DNA of 64,000 nt from Strongylocentrotus purpuratus (taxonomy: Eukaryota; Echinodermata; Echinoidea; Camarodonta; Strongylocentrotidae). The position numbers were made by a program, and so were the translations under genes. The notes under the pieces were generated by a model. It was not told the origin of the DNA, made no database searches, and was given only the letters and a program-made list of their open reading frames with translations. The stretch covers positions 226,001-290,000 of the forward strand of contig NW_022145554.1 in assembly GCF_000002235.5 (NCBI RefSeq), written 5' to 3'. Below, one piece after another: positions 46,649 through 64,000 of the stretch (positions are counted from its first letter, which is position 1; every line of letters begins with the position of its first letter).

Positions 46649-47470
46649 TACATGGTACACGGACTGCCCTTTACCTCTTGAAGTTGGTTGAGTTACCAAC
46701 GAATTAGGAACTGGGAAGTAGTTTAAATTGGTAAAGGAACTAATTATAACACTTAAAGTGAGCCACAAGTTTGCAAGCACATACCCTTGTCAGTCGGTGT
46801 GTGTAACGGTGCCTGCACTGTGAGACTAGGCTGACAGCATACTGCATAGGCTTGGTACTGGAGCTACTCTGGATAAAGCCAGAGCTAGGCTCTGCTCAAG
46901 GCTTTAGAAATTGTGGGAAAGTGTCAATTTAGAGTCTGTGCTGCTGACTAGATAGACACCACAAATCAGACTCGAGTATTAAAACATTAAGTACCATAAT
47001 TCCCGATTCCCCGTATAAAGATGATATAGAATAGATGAAACTCATGTTTCACTTATATATACAATGTTTACATAGTACACGTACTGCCCTTTACTCTATC
47101 TGTAAATAGGTTACACATTAGGATGGTTTTAACACATTTTAAAGGAACTAATTACACTTCACTAACACAATCGACGTGAGTGTTATGAGCAGCATGCAGC
47201 TACAGGAAAGGAAGTAAACATCGAGGATAAAGTAATTCTTGGTTCCGTAGTACAAAAGGTGATCATTATTACAGATGAAACCCTTGTCTTCCTTACATGG
47301 TGAATGTACTGACCTCTTCAAGTCAGCTACCAACGAATAAGGGAAGGTTCTGACAAAATTAAAGGAACCAATTTCATCAACACTTCAAGTGATATACATA
47401 ACATCAGACTCGAGTTTTATGAGCAGCAGTTACAGCAAAGGAAAACTATCGAGTAAAGTAGTTTCTCCCT
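46649..47470 (+). repeat. Diverged tandem repeat (three units), first unit split by a MITE
   Basis: Units at about 46,649-46,985 (including the MITE), 47,070-47,290 and 47,296-47,470 share ACATGGTACACG.ACTGCCC, GGTTACCAACGAAT.AGG, TTAAAGGAACTAATT, CACTTCAAGTGA and ATCAGACTCGAGT..TATGAGCAGCA blocks. Confidence 0.75.
46767..46950. mobile_element. Mutator-like MITE, copy 3
   Basis: Ends AAGTTTGCAAGCAC and CTGTGCTGCTGACTA with interior blocks shared with copies 2 and 4. The nine-base flanks agree at six positions. It lies inside the first unit of the 46.65-kb tandem repeat. Confidence 0.7.
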
Positions 47471-47832
47471 TAAAGGTAATACAAAGTTTTGGGAAATTTT
47501 GAAAATTGGCTGGATAGTGATTCTTAACAATTTTGATACACTGGATGCCCCTGTGGATATTTTATAAGCACTAGAAAATTCAGTTCCTAAAAAACTTCTG
47601 CTTTCAAGAAAAATTGAATATCAAAATTTACCGGTGCTCCCGGTAACTTCTGATAAATTTCAAATAGCGCTTACGGCCATATAATGGTAGCTGCGTCCAT
47701 GAAAATCTCAGATTATGTAGTTGTGATATATCATTTCCAAATGGGAATAACCAATCGGTCGATTTTAGTTAAGAAACATTGTTGTATGGCTTGATTGATA
47801 TATTGACCTTGAGAAACTTGGTATTACCTTTA
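47471..47832. mobile_element. TA-flanked MITE, 362 bp
   Basis: Ends TAAAGGTAATACAAAGTTTT and, inwards from the right, TAAAGGTAATACCAAGTTTC; TA at both borders. It starts exactly where the third unit of the preceding tandem repeat stops. Confidence 0.85.
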
Positions 47833-53664
<5,832 letters not shown>

Positions 53665-53704
53665 GTGAATACATATCAGGGAACCAAAATACCCAGGTAG
53701 AAAG
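53665..53704 (+). other. Candidate 40-nt internal exon
   Basis: Preceded by a pyrimidine-rich acceptor (TTTTGTCTTCTCTTTTATAG) and followed by a strong donor (AAAG/GTAAGC). One frame is open through it (EYISGNQNTQVE). No domain can be recognised from twelve residues. It may equally be chance. Confidence 0.3.
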
Positions 53705-55069
53705 GTAAGCCTGAAATACATCACATTATTATATGAATATTATATTCTCAACTTTTATATCGCCAGGATCTTAGAGGGTTCTGGTGGTCGGAGTATTATT
53801 AAATTCCCCGCAAGCGTGAAGTCCAACCTTATAGCAGGTAGCTCTAATAGAAAGCACAACACTTTGATTTATATCTTTCTCGAATTATCTGCCTCAATGA
53901 TAGCCAACTTAATATTAAGGTGGGTTTTGCTTTTCGGTATATGTCACCCTGAAATTAGCCTCTACCCCCCCCCCCCTTTGCTTCTAGGGCAAAGACGGAC
54001 CTAAAACTAACAATCTGTTACTTTCTAAATGAATACATATGATTGGTATTATGTTATCAATTACATTTTGTTTGAATGTAATCATTTATTATTATCATAT
54101 TTTATACACATTCAATTTTATATATTTTATATATGCCAGATTGCCGAAATATAATTTGATTTGTATTATGCCGAAGAAAATAAATTCAATTCAATTCAAT
54201 TCAAATCTGGTAGGTCTATAGTACAGCTAAACGCCGACCGGTTTAGAAAGTTTGAAAACGCATTTCGAGCTGCTTGAGGAAACAGGAAACAGAATCTAGG
54301 GCTTGAAAAAAAGGTCGCTTGATACCTGCTCTCTTCCAAGTTGGTTACACGTAGGAAGGCCGGGGTGCGTTATTTTTTTATCCGGGGTGTAGCCCAAGCA
54401 AATGCTGCAAAATCGAGCTTAGCAATAGGTCACTTGATTCTGTGTTGATTGTTGATAAAGTATGCATATGATTTATATCTTTTTATTTATATATGTATTT
54501 TGATTATTAATTTTTTGGTATGTTAATTTGTAAATTTATTAATTTGTTTGTTTGTTACGTGTTTGTTTATGTATTCATTTTTCAATCGTTTGTTTATTTA
54601 TTTATTTATTCAATCATTCATTTATTCAATCCATTCTTTTTTTCGCTTAGAATACCTGTGTTTATTCAGTTTTGTATATTGACTGTAATAATAATTTTGT
54701 TGTAATAATAATATAAGGATATGTAGTGTGTTTGAACGTAAGTCCACTAATGTATACATACGAAAGAGGGTCCTGCACAGTGTGTATTCGTGTAGACCAC
54801 GTTGAAGATGTACTTAGATAGTAAGTGGCCGAGAGAATCTCCGTAGATGTTCGACGAGCGAAGATACCCGTCGAGCGGCGTGGATAAGTGGTTGTCCTTT
54901 TCAGCATCTTGTTACTTCTTCCGACCTTCACCTCCTGAAGAGCGCATTTCACTTTCTGACTCGATGTTTAAAAGAGAGAGAGGGAAAGATAGAGGGGGGA
55001 TACAGGTAAAAGAGAGAGAGAAAGAGAGAAATGAGATGGAGACCATATGAAAGGGAGAGAGAAAAAGAT

Positions 55070-55107
<38 letters not shown>

Positions 55108-55274
55108 GGATAGAGAAAGAAGTGGAGAAAGAAAGTGGAGATAATTCTGAATAAATAGGGGAAGAAAGAGAGAGGGAGAGAAAGCGAGGGGAGAGAAAAG
55201 GAGGGGAAGGGAGAGAGAGAGAGAGGGGGGGGGGGGAGTGAGAAAGGGAAGGAAAAGAAGTTAGTTAGATAGAT

Positions 55275-55316
<42 letters not shown>

Positions 55317-55819
55317 GGAGGGGGAGACATAAGGATGATCATGTAGGCCTACAGAGAAATCGAGAAATTGAAGCCAATAACGAAGCAGTTTAAAACAAAG
55401 AAACATGGTCAAACTAATCGATCTCTCATTTGAGGGATTCTTTCTCTATTCTTAGAAAGTCATACGAGGTAAATAAGGGTATCTTTTTCAAGATGTTGTC
55501 GTTCAGTGCTTCAGCCTTCACCTTCTTGAAGTTAACAGGTGGAGGGGCCATTCTCACTCTTCAGAGAGGTAGAAAAGATGGAGAACCATTGGGAGAGAGA
55601 GAGAGAGATATTGAAATGGGGTGGGAGAAGAGATTGGGAGCTACATGGAGAAAGAGACGGAGAGAGAGAGAGAGAGAGAGAGGGGGTAGGGGTGTTCCTG
55701 TATACACCAATATTTAATAATGTACATGTATATTCCGAAATGTCAAATGTGTTAGTGTCCTCCTCCCTTTCCTACCACCCGGGTGGAATTTGGCGCTACT
55801 AAGTTCTTTTCTATTGTAG
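53705..55819. other. Gene-free stretch with microsatellites
   Basis: A LINE-like tail ending in AATTCAATTCAATTCAA at about 54,184-54,205; (GA)n arrays at about 54,972-55,320 and 55,590-55,685; poly-G at 55,226. Confidence 0.5.
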
Positions 55820-55991
55820 GTAATATTCATAACAAAGCAAATCTTTCTTTCGAAACTCTTCGCAGTTCACTCTATGATATTCTTAAAAAAATAACATCTA
55901 GACCAGTTCGAAGGACATTGAAATACATCACTCCTATCTCTCTGGATAGCCATGAGACTTCCAATGGGACGCTGACGTTTCTGGATGGTGT
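55820..55991 (+). other. Candidate coding exon
   Basis: A pyrimidine-rich acceptor (AAGTTCTTTTCTATTGTAG) precedes 57 open codons with protein-like composition (for example NLSFETLRSSLYDILKK), and a donor GTGT/GTAAGC follows. Its phase does not fit a direct join to 53,665-53,704. No family recognised, and a frame on the opposite strand is also open here, so this is tentative. Confidence 0.3.
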
Positions 55992-56524
55992 GTAAGCAAT
56001 AAAATGCCCGCAAAATTTGCACGAACGAAAATAAAAGGCGTAAATGAATATGCTAGTTCCGGGATATTAAAATCAAACTCAATACTCGAAAGGAATCCAA
56101 CTTCTTCAGCCCTTGTAACTTGATCTTTTACCGAAGAGCTATTTTTGGTCGAACCCTCATCAGAGAACAACCAATTACTTGTGGGCATTTATGACATGGA
56201 TGTAAGATGAGGATGCATTGCGGGTAGGGGAGCCCCGGTCACACTGCGACGATGTTCTAAAAGCGGATCGCAACGATTTAATTGGACTAGAATCGCAACT
56301 ATCTCGCATTCGTATTAATTTGCAGGGGGGTGGCGACAGTTTTTGAATTCTGAACCCACTTCAATATTGCATAGCCGTCAATGGCAAATCTATTCACGAC
56401 GATTTCTGACATTGATCTCTTAATCATTGATGGCCATTGACCGGAATATCAAGGTCTGTAATTCAACACGGCTTTCTTTCTCCTCTCCTTATTCCCTTTA
56501 GCATGTTTAGTCTCGTAGCGTGGA
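55992..56524. other. Gene-free stretch
   Basis: Nothing recognised apart from a G-run at 56,325 and moderately GC-rich sequence near 56,230-56,280. Confidence 0.4.
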
Positions 56525-56745
56525 GGTGTCGTGGTGTAGCGTTTCATTCACTTTACTCGCAATCAACGGTTGAGGGTTCGAATCCCAGTCAGGCACTAAC
56601 CTCCTTTGGCAATACATTAAATCTACACTTGCCACCGAGGTGCAAAAAGATACCAGTCCTGACAATTGCTGGAGTAATGACGATGACAGGGCCCTCAGGA
56701 AGAACAGCAAGATGCTATTGAGGCTTCCCTGTAAAAACAAAATAT
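56525..56745 (+). mobile_element. tRNA-derived SINE, second type of body
   Basis: Head 56,525-56,597 has an A-box-like TGGTGTAGCG (56,532-56,541) and a good B box GGGTTCGAATCC (56,574-56,585). The body (TTGCCACCGAGGTGCAAAAA ... GATGACAGGGCCCTC) is not the one seen at 23.6 kb, so a related head has been joined to a different body. Confidence 0.7.
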
Positions 56746-57104
56746 TCGTGTAATCATTACTTTTATTATAGAAATGTCTATCAAAATATATAATGTAAAC
56801 GGGGGAACATTAACAGTTATACCTCGTCTGCACCCCTTCCATCAAAAACTACTAGCTCGAATCACCTGTTATATAGTGATGAGAACACGGTATCTAACAT
56901 TACAGATGATGTCCGGCATTCATCTGGTCAAAAGAACAGATACGACCACGTTCACACCCTAAAACAAGGCACACTTCACATTCGAAAATAAGAGCGCTCT
57001 TAAGGAGAGCAATCTGGGAGAAAGATCCAGTGTGAAACTTCCACTGAATCTATGGTGCCAGATTATTTCCTCTTGAAGCGTTCCGTGTCACCTCGAGGTG
57101 GTCC
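56746..57104. other. Gene-free stretch
   Basis: No recognisable repeat or gene. It ends with the left copy of the 9-bp duplication AGGTGGTCC (57,096-57,104). Confidence 0.4.
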
Positions 57105-57287
57105 TAGTTTGCAGGCACAAACCCTGTTCAGTCGTAAAAGAGAGTCTGCACTATAAGACTACCACAGGGCATGTACTATAGCTGCTCCTGACACAAAACA
57201 CAACCAGTAGGTAGCTGGGCTACGGTTCTCTCAAGGCACAATGATTTTTTTGATCAAGTGTCAATTAGGGTCTGTGCTTGCAGACTA
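57105..57287. mobile_element. Mutator-like MITE, copy 4, perfect 9-bp duplication
   Basis: Ends TAGTTTGCAGGCACAAACCC and AGGGTCTGTGCTTGCAGACT-A. AGGTGGTCC stands on both sides (57,096-57,104 and 57,288-57,296) without mismatch. 183 bases, non-coding. Confidence 0.9.
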
Positions 57288-57296
57288 AGGTGGTCC

Positions 57297-59207
57297 TGCG
57301 TCAGCCCGTTCATGGGCCAATGCACTCATGCGTCAGAGGGTTGCGCTGTGCCTAGAGACTGTGTCTTGTAGGTCCGTTTTACTCATCCACTTATCTTATT
57401 GTCTGAGAATAACGCAAGGGAAATGATGCCTCGCGTGCACCCGTTATGATCAAAGCGCTTTTAATTACTCTTCTTCTGACTCTGGAGTCCGGTGTTTTGC
57501 CCGTAGCACACGAGGCGTCATTTCTGAGTAGCGACTTTGACGCACCATCTGAGAACTACCGAACAGACCGTATATACCAGATGAAGCGCATAGATATTAC
57601 GTTGAAGTACTAGAGTACGGACTAATTCGTTCATAGGCTTGGTTTATAATGAAGATAAAGTGATAACACAATCATAATGACGACTCGTATGCAACGTGCA
57701 CAACGCAAAAAATTGTGGAACGCTTTTGATGCAGTTGTGAGCTCTGGAAACGCCAATACCATTGGCGCAACCTCGCTAAGAACACTAGTATAGTTTTTGG
57801 AAAATGAGCAGGCAAACTTACAGTATCACTGGAGGAGATGGGCCCTCACTACGTTCAACCTCCATCGGATTTTCTCGAATTGACGCCACGCATGCAAAGG
57901 CATTGCGCGAAGTTGGAGTGCGGCTCTTGTAGGTGCAGTTATCAGTTCGTGAAATGCCCGTCATTGACAATCCCGCCAAGAATTCTTTTTTGAGTGTGAA
58001 CAGGGCAGAGGTATATGATGATCACTTGAGGAGATGGGCCCTCATTATGTTCTACTTTCACCAGATTTTGTTCGTTATACAACCTTGCACAGCCACCATC
58101 AATTGTTGCTTGAAATCAATCCACTCCTCGGCAAGTAAGAGAACGTCAAAGTAGAAATGGAGATTCTGAAGCGACGATCTCCCTCTCTTCACAATGAATG
58201 AGAAATGGCCGCAGGAAAAAAGCCCGATCAATGAAGTTGAAGTTGGAGACGATAAAGAGAAAGAGGATGGAGATACATTACTTAGGGCATGGGAGTGGAA
58301 ATTGTACACCCGTGCTTAGATATAATGATCAAGATTGGCCCTGAATACATGCTGCTTGTTTTCATTTCTTCTTTCTGTTCTAACCGTGTCTGTAGCCTGC
58401 AGTGTTATCGGCTCATCAATACGCATTTCCGCTTTTCATTTAGTACGCTTTATTCATATATCAGTCAACATAAATTATTATATACCTCTCTTTAGTATGT
58501 TGAAGATATCTAGTCATCTGATTGGTCGAAATTGGAGTCGTGGTTTTAGCCATGCCCGCCTACCGGTCAATAGTTTTTTTAAAAAGATGCCCGTTGCCCC
58601 GGGTAACGGGCCGCATAAATACATTTTGCTGAGATCCTCATTGGTTTACGTGTAAAAAGTTTCTTTGAGCGAGCGCGGATACATATACATTCCTTTTGTC
58701 TGCGATTCCCGAATGATCGTAACATTCAGGTAACTTTCCCGCGAAGATTTACAGACAGTGTCTAAGATTTTCTGTTATTTTTTAACCAGTCTTTACTGGA
58801 GATAAGGATAAATAAGACTTGTTTGTACATTAGAGTTCGTTATATAAAAGATATATCGACTGCTTTAATATTCGAAGTATAGCTGTTTCTATACTGGCTC
58901 TCGGGGACGTTACATCCTGCTATGACCCCGAAACAGCGATGCCTCTCATAGCAGTCAATTATCTATATCATCAACTATGATAGTCCCTGATAGTCATAAG
59001 CATATCACTATGATGCTTGTACAGTCAGAAAATACACAGGCCGGTATTTCATGTATTTTAACGCCCATTACTCACGGGCCCTCATTCTGACTGCGTTATT
59101 ACATGCGTTAACAAGCATGTAAAGGCATTTAACCAGTACGCCAGGAATTAAGCCCATGACAGCACTTCTGGTCTAAATCGCAGAGAGAGACTGAGAGGAG
59201 GGAGAGC

Positions 59208-59238
<31 letters not shown>

Positions 59239-60180
59239 GACGTGACAAAACAACTTACCAGATCGTTGTGGTCTCTTAAAGATATCACCACAGTGTGACT
59301 GCGGCTGCTATAATAACCGCAGAGCATTACACGGGAAATAGGGCACGGGGGAGCGTCCTCCGCAACAAAATATCAAATGACGGTGATAATGTAACTCAAA
59401 AATCTGAAAGATATTGACGAAATGCTATTGTAGAAATAAAATTCATAAAACTATCCATAATCTGACGATAGGTATTATCTTTTTGATAAAGGGCCTCTCA
59501 AATTTTTTATTTGCTTTTGCTCGCTTTAGAACGGTAGAGAATTATTACTTTGGAATTGGGTTACTTCATGACGTCACAAAAGGGATCCGCGATACTATTT
59601 CGAGAGTGAATGCAAGTAGTAATATATATAGTTCATCGAATTTTTAAATGTATTATGACATAGAAAATGATTCCTTTAGTCTTTTTTATGGGCATGTCTG
59701 TGGATCTTTGACCTGCTATTTTATTTTTAAGGGGGAGGGGGGGGGAGGAAAACGTCTCAGAGTATGCAGATATTAGTTTAGCCACATTACACACGACGAA
59801 TCGTGCAAAAAAAAAATTACTTTCGAAATATCAACCGGAGGGTAGTTGAATACCTTTAAATGTATATGGGTCATAAATAAGGTTAATGAAGAATGCATTA
59901 GGGTGATTTTCCAAAAGTCTTTGCGATCTTGTTGACTTCCCTGTCGTCCAAATAGTATGTTGTACGATGCATTCCTTTGCGACAGTTCTCTATCTAGTAA
60001 GGTATCTTCTCCCAGCTCGAGGAGGTTGATTTTTCTACACATAATTTGCGACAGTTCGCGGTAGTTTCATACACTAACTGAATTACTAGCTTCAAAACTT
60101 GACCCAACGCTATACCTGACCCTAATCTTAAACTTAACTTAAACCCCAATCTGGACCATAATCCTAACCATATAGTTTGT
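57297..60180. other. Gene-free stretch
   Basis: GAGGAGATGGGCCCTCA with ~40 following bases occurs at about 57,831 and again at about 58,027. (GA)n at about 59,205-59,238, G-run at 59,735. 60,095-60,175 is a degenerate CCTAAT/CTTAAC-rich patch. No gene seen. Confidence 0.5.
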
Positions 60181-60817
60181 GTCTCGCCTGCGTAGCAAAA
60201 AGCGAGACATAGGCGACGCTTTTCCGGTGACGGCGACGGCGGCGGCGGCGTCAACATCAAAAACTTAACCTAAGGTTAAGTTTTTGAATCTTTGATATAA
60301 TTTTGAAAGTATAAGTTTTTAGTCAATGAAACTTAGACTATAGGGTTATCAAGTCTCCCCAATCATATAAGTAGAATTTCAGGTCACTAAGTTAAGGTCA
60401 AAGGTCATTTAAGGTCAACAAACTTAGACTTTGTTGCGGCATCAACATCAAGATTTTCAAAATGCTTCTTCTTCGTTATTTTTCAACCGATTTTGATTCT
60501 GAATGTTTCATATGATAGGGCTAGGAGGGGGATTTAAAATTTCTACACAGAATCGTGAAATTCATTATCTATGCTAATTTATGCAAATTTATTCGAAATC
60601 ACAAAAAAGGATTCCCCTCCTTCATTTCTCGACCGATTTTGATTTCGTTTGCTTTATATAGTAGAGCTAACTTAACTTAACATCAAATTTTTATTTTTTG
60701 ACCAGTTCAAAAGTGTACCACATAAAATTTACGATATTTGTTGTTGCGAGATGCGGATGAGCGCTACGTCATTGACGTTCTGGTTTATCATATTGAATTG
60801 CGTTATGCAGGCGAGAC
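60181..60817. mobile_element. Non-autonomous element with GTCTCGCCTGC ends
   Basis: Begins GTCTCGCCTGCGTAGC and ends GTTATGCAGGCGAGAC, inverted ends of about 16 bases with two mismatches. Near the left end a second GCGAGAC and a GACGGCGGCGG block give a GC-rich hairpin. Inside are AAGGTCAAAGGTCATTTAAG and AACCTAAGGTTAAGTT, which I associate with a repeat widespread in marine invertebrates. No coding frame; no clear duplication. Confidence 0.7.
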
Positions 60818-61564
60818 CGCCGAGAGCGTTTCCCTTGTTTATGAAATAAAGCCTGGGGCAATTGTGGCCGGAGTAAATGGCGAATCACCAGTCTACTCCC
60901 CCCCCCCCCCCCCCCCCCATTTAGGGATGCAGGTAATCCTTGCCCCTAATTGCTACGCCACTTCTAGGAATTCACCCATGCTGTCAAAATCCCCTCAACT
61001 ATGGATTCCTGTTATTGAAAAATCATGATAACACCACCGAATCTTCATTTCTAATGCTGTATACTCATAGGTTGATAGGATGCCATGGATGCTAATACCA
61101 AATGGAAACGCATCCATAATCCATCTGAAATCTCAGAAGAAGTAGGAATACTTCTTCTTTCCCATGAGGCGATGGTAAAGCGCTGGATTTTGCGTCGGAT
61201 CTCGTAGATTTACATTTAGTTATTTTCTTGTTCTGAGAAATAGGGTCTATATCCAAATATGTATAATTCGTTTTCACGGATGTTCTTTGGTTTAAAGGAG
61301 GAAACAGAAAGAAAAGAAGGCATGGCGAAAGAAAGATAGAGAGAGAGAGGGGAGGGACTGATATATTGGGGGACTTTCAAAGGATTGATTTTAAAAAAAT
61401 ATTTTAAAAATTCTTGATGAAAAATAGAGATAATTCTTGGCCCACTCAGCATCCATGGAATACTAATTTTGTGTGAAAAGGGGCGAGAAAACTTCAAAAG
61501 GAAAGATCAGAGAAATAGGAAGACACACAGGAAGAGAGATAGAAAGCAAAAAGGAGAGAACAGA

Positions 61565-61595
<31 letters not shown>

Positions 61596-61710
61596 GAAAG
61601 AGATACATTTACAATTTCCCTTTATCATGTCTATTTGTATAATCTATGCAGAGATATGAGAAATATCAATGTAATAAATTTCTTTTAAAAAAACACCTAG
61701 AGGGTAGAGC

Positions 61711-61744
<34 letters not shown>

Positions 61745-62079
61745 CAGACAGACAGATGGACGGACGGACAGGGTGAAAAAACAAGGTTTTTATAAGAGTA
61801 CGAGCATGCACAATGAAACCAATTCGTTTCCGATTTCAATCACGACTGCAATTTTTTTTTACTGAGCCCCAAAGAGGGCGAAGAAAAAAAAAAAGAGGGA
61901 GGGGCGGCAAGGGAAGATGGAAATTGCAATCAATAAGACCGACATGAGCTGAAACCGAAATCATTTTCTCTTTGTCACTGATCGCTCTCGTATTTATCCT
62001 ATGGATGTATCAATCTCGGGTTTCCTTCTCAACCGAACTCTACCCGCAACATCCATCATCGTCTCGCTGCTCCGGGTTC
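60818..62079. other. Gene-free stretch
   Basis: C-run at 60,899-60,918, (GA)n at 61,565-61,600 and 61,712-61,745. No gene seen. Confidence 0.5.
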
Positions 62080-62600
62080 TAAAGGTGGAGGATGCGGAAA
62101 GGAAAATGGGAGGATGGAGGCTTTGGGGCTTTTGTTAGTGATATCAATTTTTTTTCGAATTTCCGCCGTGTTCGCATCCTTTTCTTCTCGTACAGTGTGT
62201 CAGTCAAGGATCTTGACCACATTACAAGAAAACCGCCATATCGCCGGAGTTACAGAGAGGTGGAAGAAGAACACTAAAGAATGGAGGCTTTGAGAGCTTT
62301 ATCTTTGGTTATCATTGTCGGATTCCTGTGTTTTTTCATCTGTCTTTCCCTCTTTCCTTTTGCAATGTCTTAGTCAAACTTGTCTGCTTCACTAGAAATA
62401 TAGCATTCTCCAAACTCCCTGTTAAGGTGTGGAGAAAGAAGATTTGTGGATAGAGGTTTTGAGGTTTTATCTTTGATTTTATTGTTGTCTTTGTTCGCCT
62501 TGTCGTCTTCCTTATCCCCTTGTACAATGTCTTCTGTCTACACCACAGGTTGTATCCAAACTTGAATCCATGTCAGGTTCACTCGTATCATTACTTCATA
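62080..62600 (+). repeat. Diverged tandem repeat, ~170-180 bp unit
   Basis: Three units (about 62,080-62,260, 62,260-62,430 and 62,430-62,600) share GGATGGAGGCTTTG.GGCTTTT, a T-rich middle, CCTTTT.CAATGTCTTAGTCAA and ACTAGAAA..TAGC blocks. Confidence 0.6.
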
Positions 62601-64000
62601 TAGTATTCCTTTCACGGCCGCGACAGTTTCTTTCTTATCTCTCTCATTCTTTGTTACGTCACTGCTATTTGAATTGTTTTATGTTTTAAAGCGATACTGA
62701 ACTGATGAACGTTCTGCCTCGAGTACTGTTTGTTGCACAGCGCCATCCCATAGTAAGCAAATATTAATCAACTACGAGGGTAATGGTGCAAACTATCATC
62801 GCCGAGGTGATGTCGGGGCTACTATCTTTACAATAAGTACTATCTCAGGTAGATAGTACTTATCTATACCTTTTTCGTGCTCTGTACAATCGCAATGCAA
62901 ACAACTATACATGAGGGCTATAATCATGTTTAGTCATCTTACGAGTTACGGGACCATACTGCTAAAGCTGATCTGAGATGGCGCGGGAGGGGATTTTGCG
63001 GTAGTGTTTCTACTACAATATGGCTTTAAGCATTTTTCTTTAAGCATGGCTTTCCTTTTTCTCGCAATAATAAGTTTTATCGATTGTCAATATTACAGAG
63101 AAGGTTACGTTCTTGGAAAGCTGAAAATGATTTATGAGCTTTTTTCATTCTGTGTATGTAAGTTTGGAAAAGCGTCATAGAAAAGATATCCCTTAAAAAA
63201 ATGACTCTTCAAATGCCCTGATATTCGGAATATTAAAAGTAACAGCTGAATGTTCGGTGGACTGGGCCAATTTCTCACATTTTTTCTGGCTTCACCCCTC
63301 TAACCCACCCTACTTCCCTCTCGCCCTTCTCTATCTCACAGCTGTCTACTCCCCCCCCCCCCCCCCCCCCCCATTATATTACCTGGATTTCTCTCCATCA
63401 CATTTCTCTCACATCACTTTCATCTTAGTTGAAATAAGTAAAACCAAAAGCCCTCGGAAACTTCAATAATTTCCATTATTACCTTCTCCAATCCGCAATT
63501 CACACCACGTCCAGTCTTAATCACTTGTTATCAAACTCTCGTCTTCTTCGAAATCTGACCCTTCAATCTTGTACCATTTCAAAAAAAATCCTTCCAATAA
63601 ATTTTGTATTGCCTTGTGAATTTTTTCACGAGATATTCATTAGAATGTAACTTTATAAAATGTATGTTATCCATCAGTATTGTATACTTGACGTGTGATT
63701 GAATCAAGGCTTGGTCGTCATTGAAAGGAATGAGGTTTTATAATAGTGAGAGATCTTTTGGATTGTTCATGGAAGAAGGGGACAAAAACCTCCCTTCCTA
63801 AGATGTATGGGATAAAATCGGTCAGAACCCTCCCGCCACCGCCCCCGCCCCTACCCTCCTCCATTAAACAAAAATGAGCCTGCCATGCGGAAGTGGGTAG
63901 AAATTGACTGAAATAAGCAGCAATGCGATAATTACCATACACTTTCCCCACGTACTACATGTAGAACTTGTATAATTTTGTCGTTCCCTAGTTATAATAT
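62601..64000. other. Gene-free stretch
   Basis: An 11-bp-stem hairpin (AAGTACTATCT...AGATAGTACTT) at about 62,838-62,864, a C-run at 63,351-63,372. No gene seen to the window end. Confidence 0.5.

Noticed and set aside
60095..60175. Interstitial telomere repeat
   Set aside because: CCTAAT/CTTAAC motifs are too irregular to be TTAGGG repeats.

Overview
The window looks like AT-rich invertebrate nuclear DNA, most likely from an echinoderm and probably a sea urchin. Reasons: two intronless rhodopsin-type receptor genes in direct tandem resemble the sea urchin 'surreal' GPCR expansion; the rest is crowded with small non-autonomous DNA transposons, tRNA-derived SINEs, LINE scraps, minisatellites and poly-purine, poly-G or trinucleotide microsatellites; no operons or other prokaryotic features are seen. 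The species assignment is inference.

Region 1 (1-14,320) is a tandem segmental duplication. Unit 1 (1-5,260) and unit 2 (5,261-about 13,840) each carry one receptor gene (2,506-3,468; 7,683-8,660) with the same long 5' flank. Unit 2 is longer because it holds a 3' remnant of a third receptor gene (8,896-9,087), a LINE 3' fragment, a 1.87-kb unclassified repeat and a TA-flanked MITE. A third unit survives only as its first ~480 bases (13,840-14,320). The 5' flanks are almost identical between units, but the receptor proteins are only about 79% identical after a perfectly shared N-terminus of 24 residues.

Region 2 (14.3-64 kb) has no gene I can name. It is a dense record of transposable elements, several with readable terminal inverted repeats and target-site duplications: a TA-flanked Tc1/mariner-like MITE series (17.28, 32.78, 38.31, 47.47 kb, plus 12.17 kb), a Mutator-like MITE family with 9-bp duplications (20.19, 34.67, 46.77, 57.11 kb), a hAT-like MITE with a perfect 8-bp duplication (36.70 kb), fold-back elements (28.2, 31.35 kb), a second inverted copy of the 1.8-kb repeat (42.43-44.25 kb), and SINEs at 21.4, 23.6, 45.7 and 56.5 kb. 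Diverged minisatellites lie at 19.6, 33.6, 39.4, 46.65 and 62.1 kb. Two possible exons with good splice signals (53,665-53,704 and 55,820-55,991) hint that part of this stretch may be intron of an unseen gene.

The most interesting biology is the receptor array: chemoreceptor-like genes with non-canonical class A motifs, a coding region that diverges faster than its own non-coding flank, and a partly deleted third gene, all in an array heavily remodelled by transposons.
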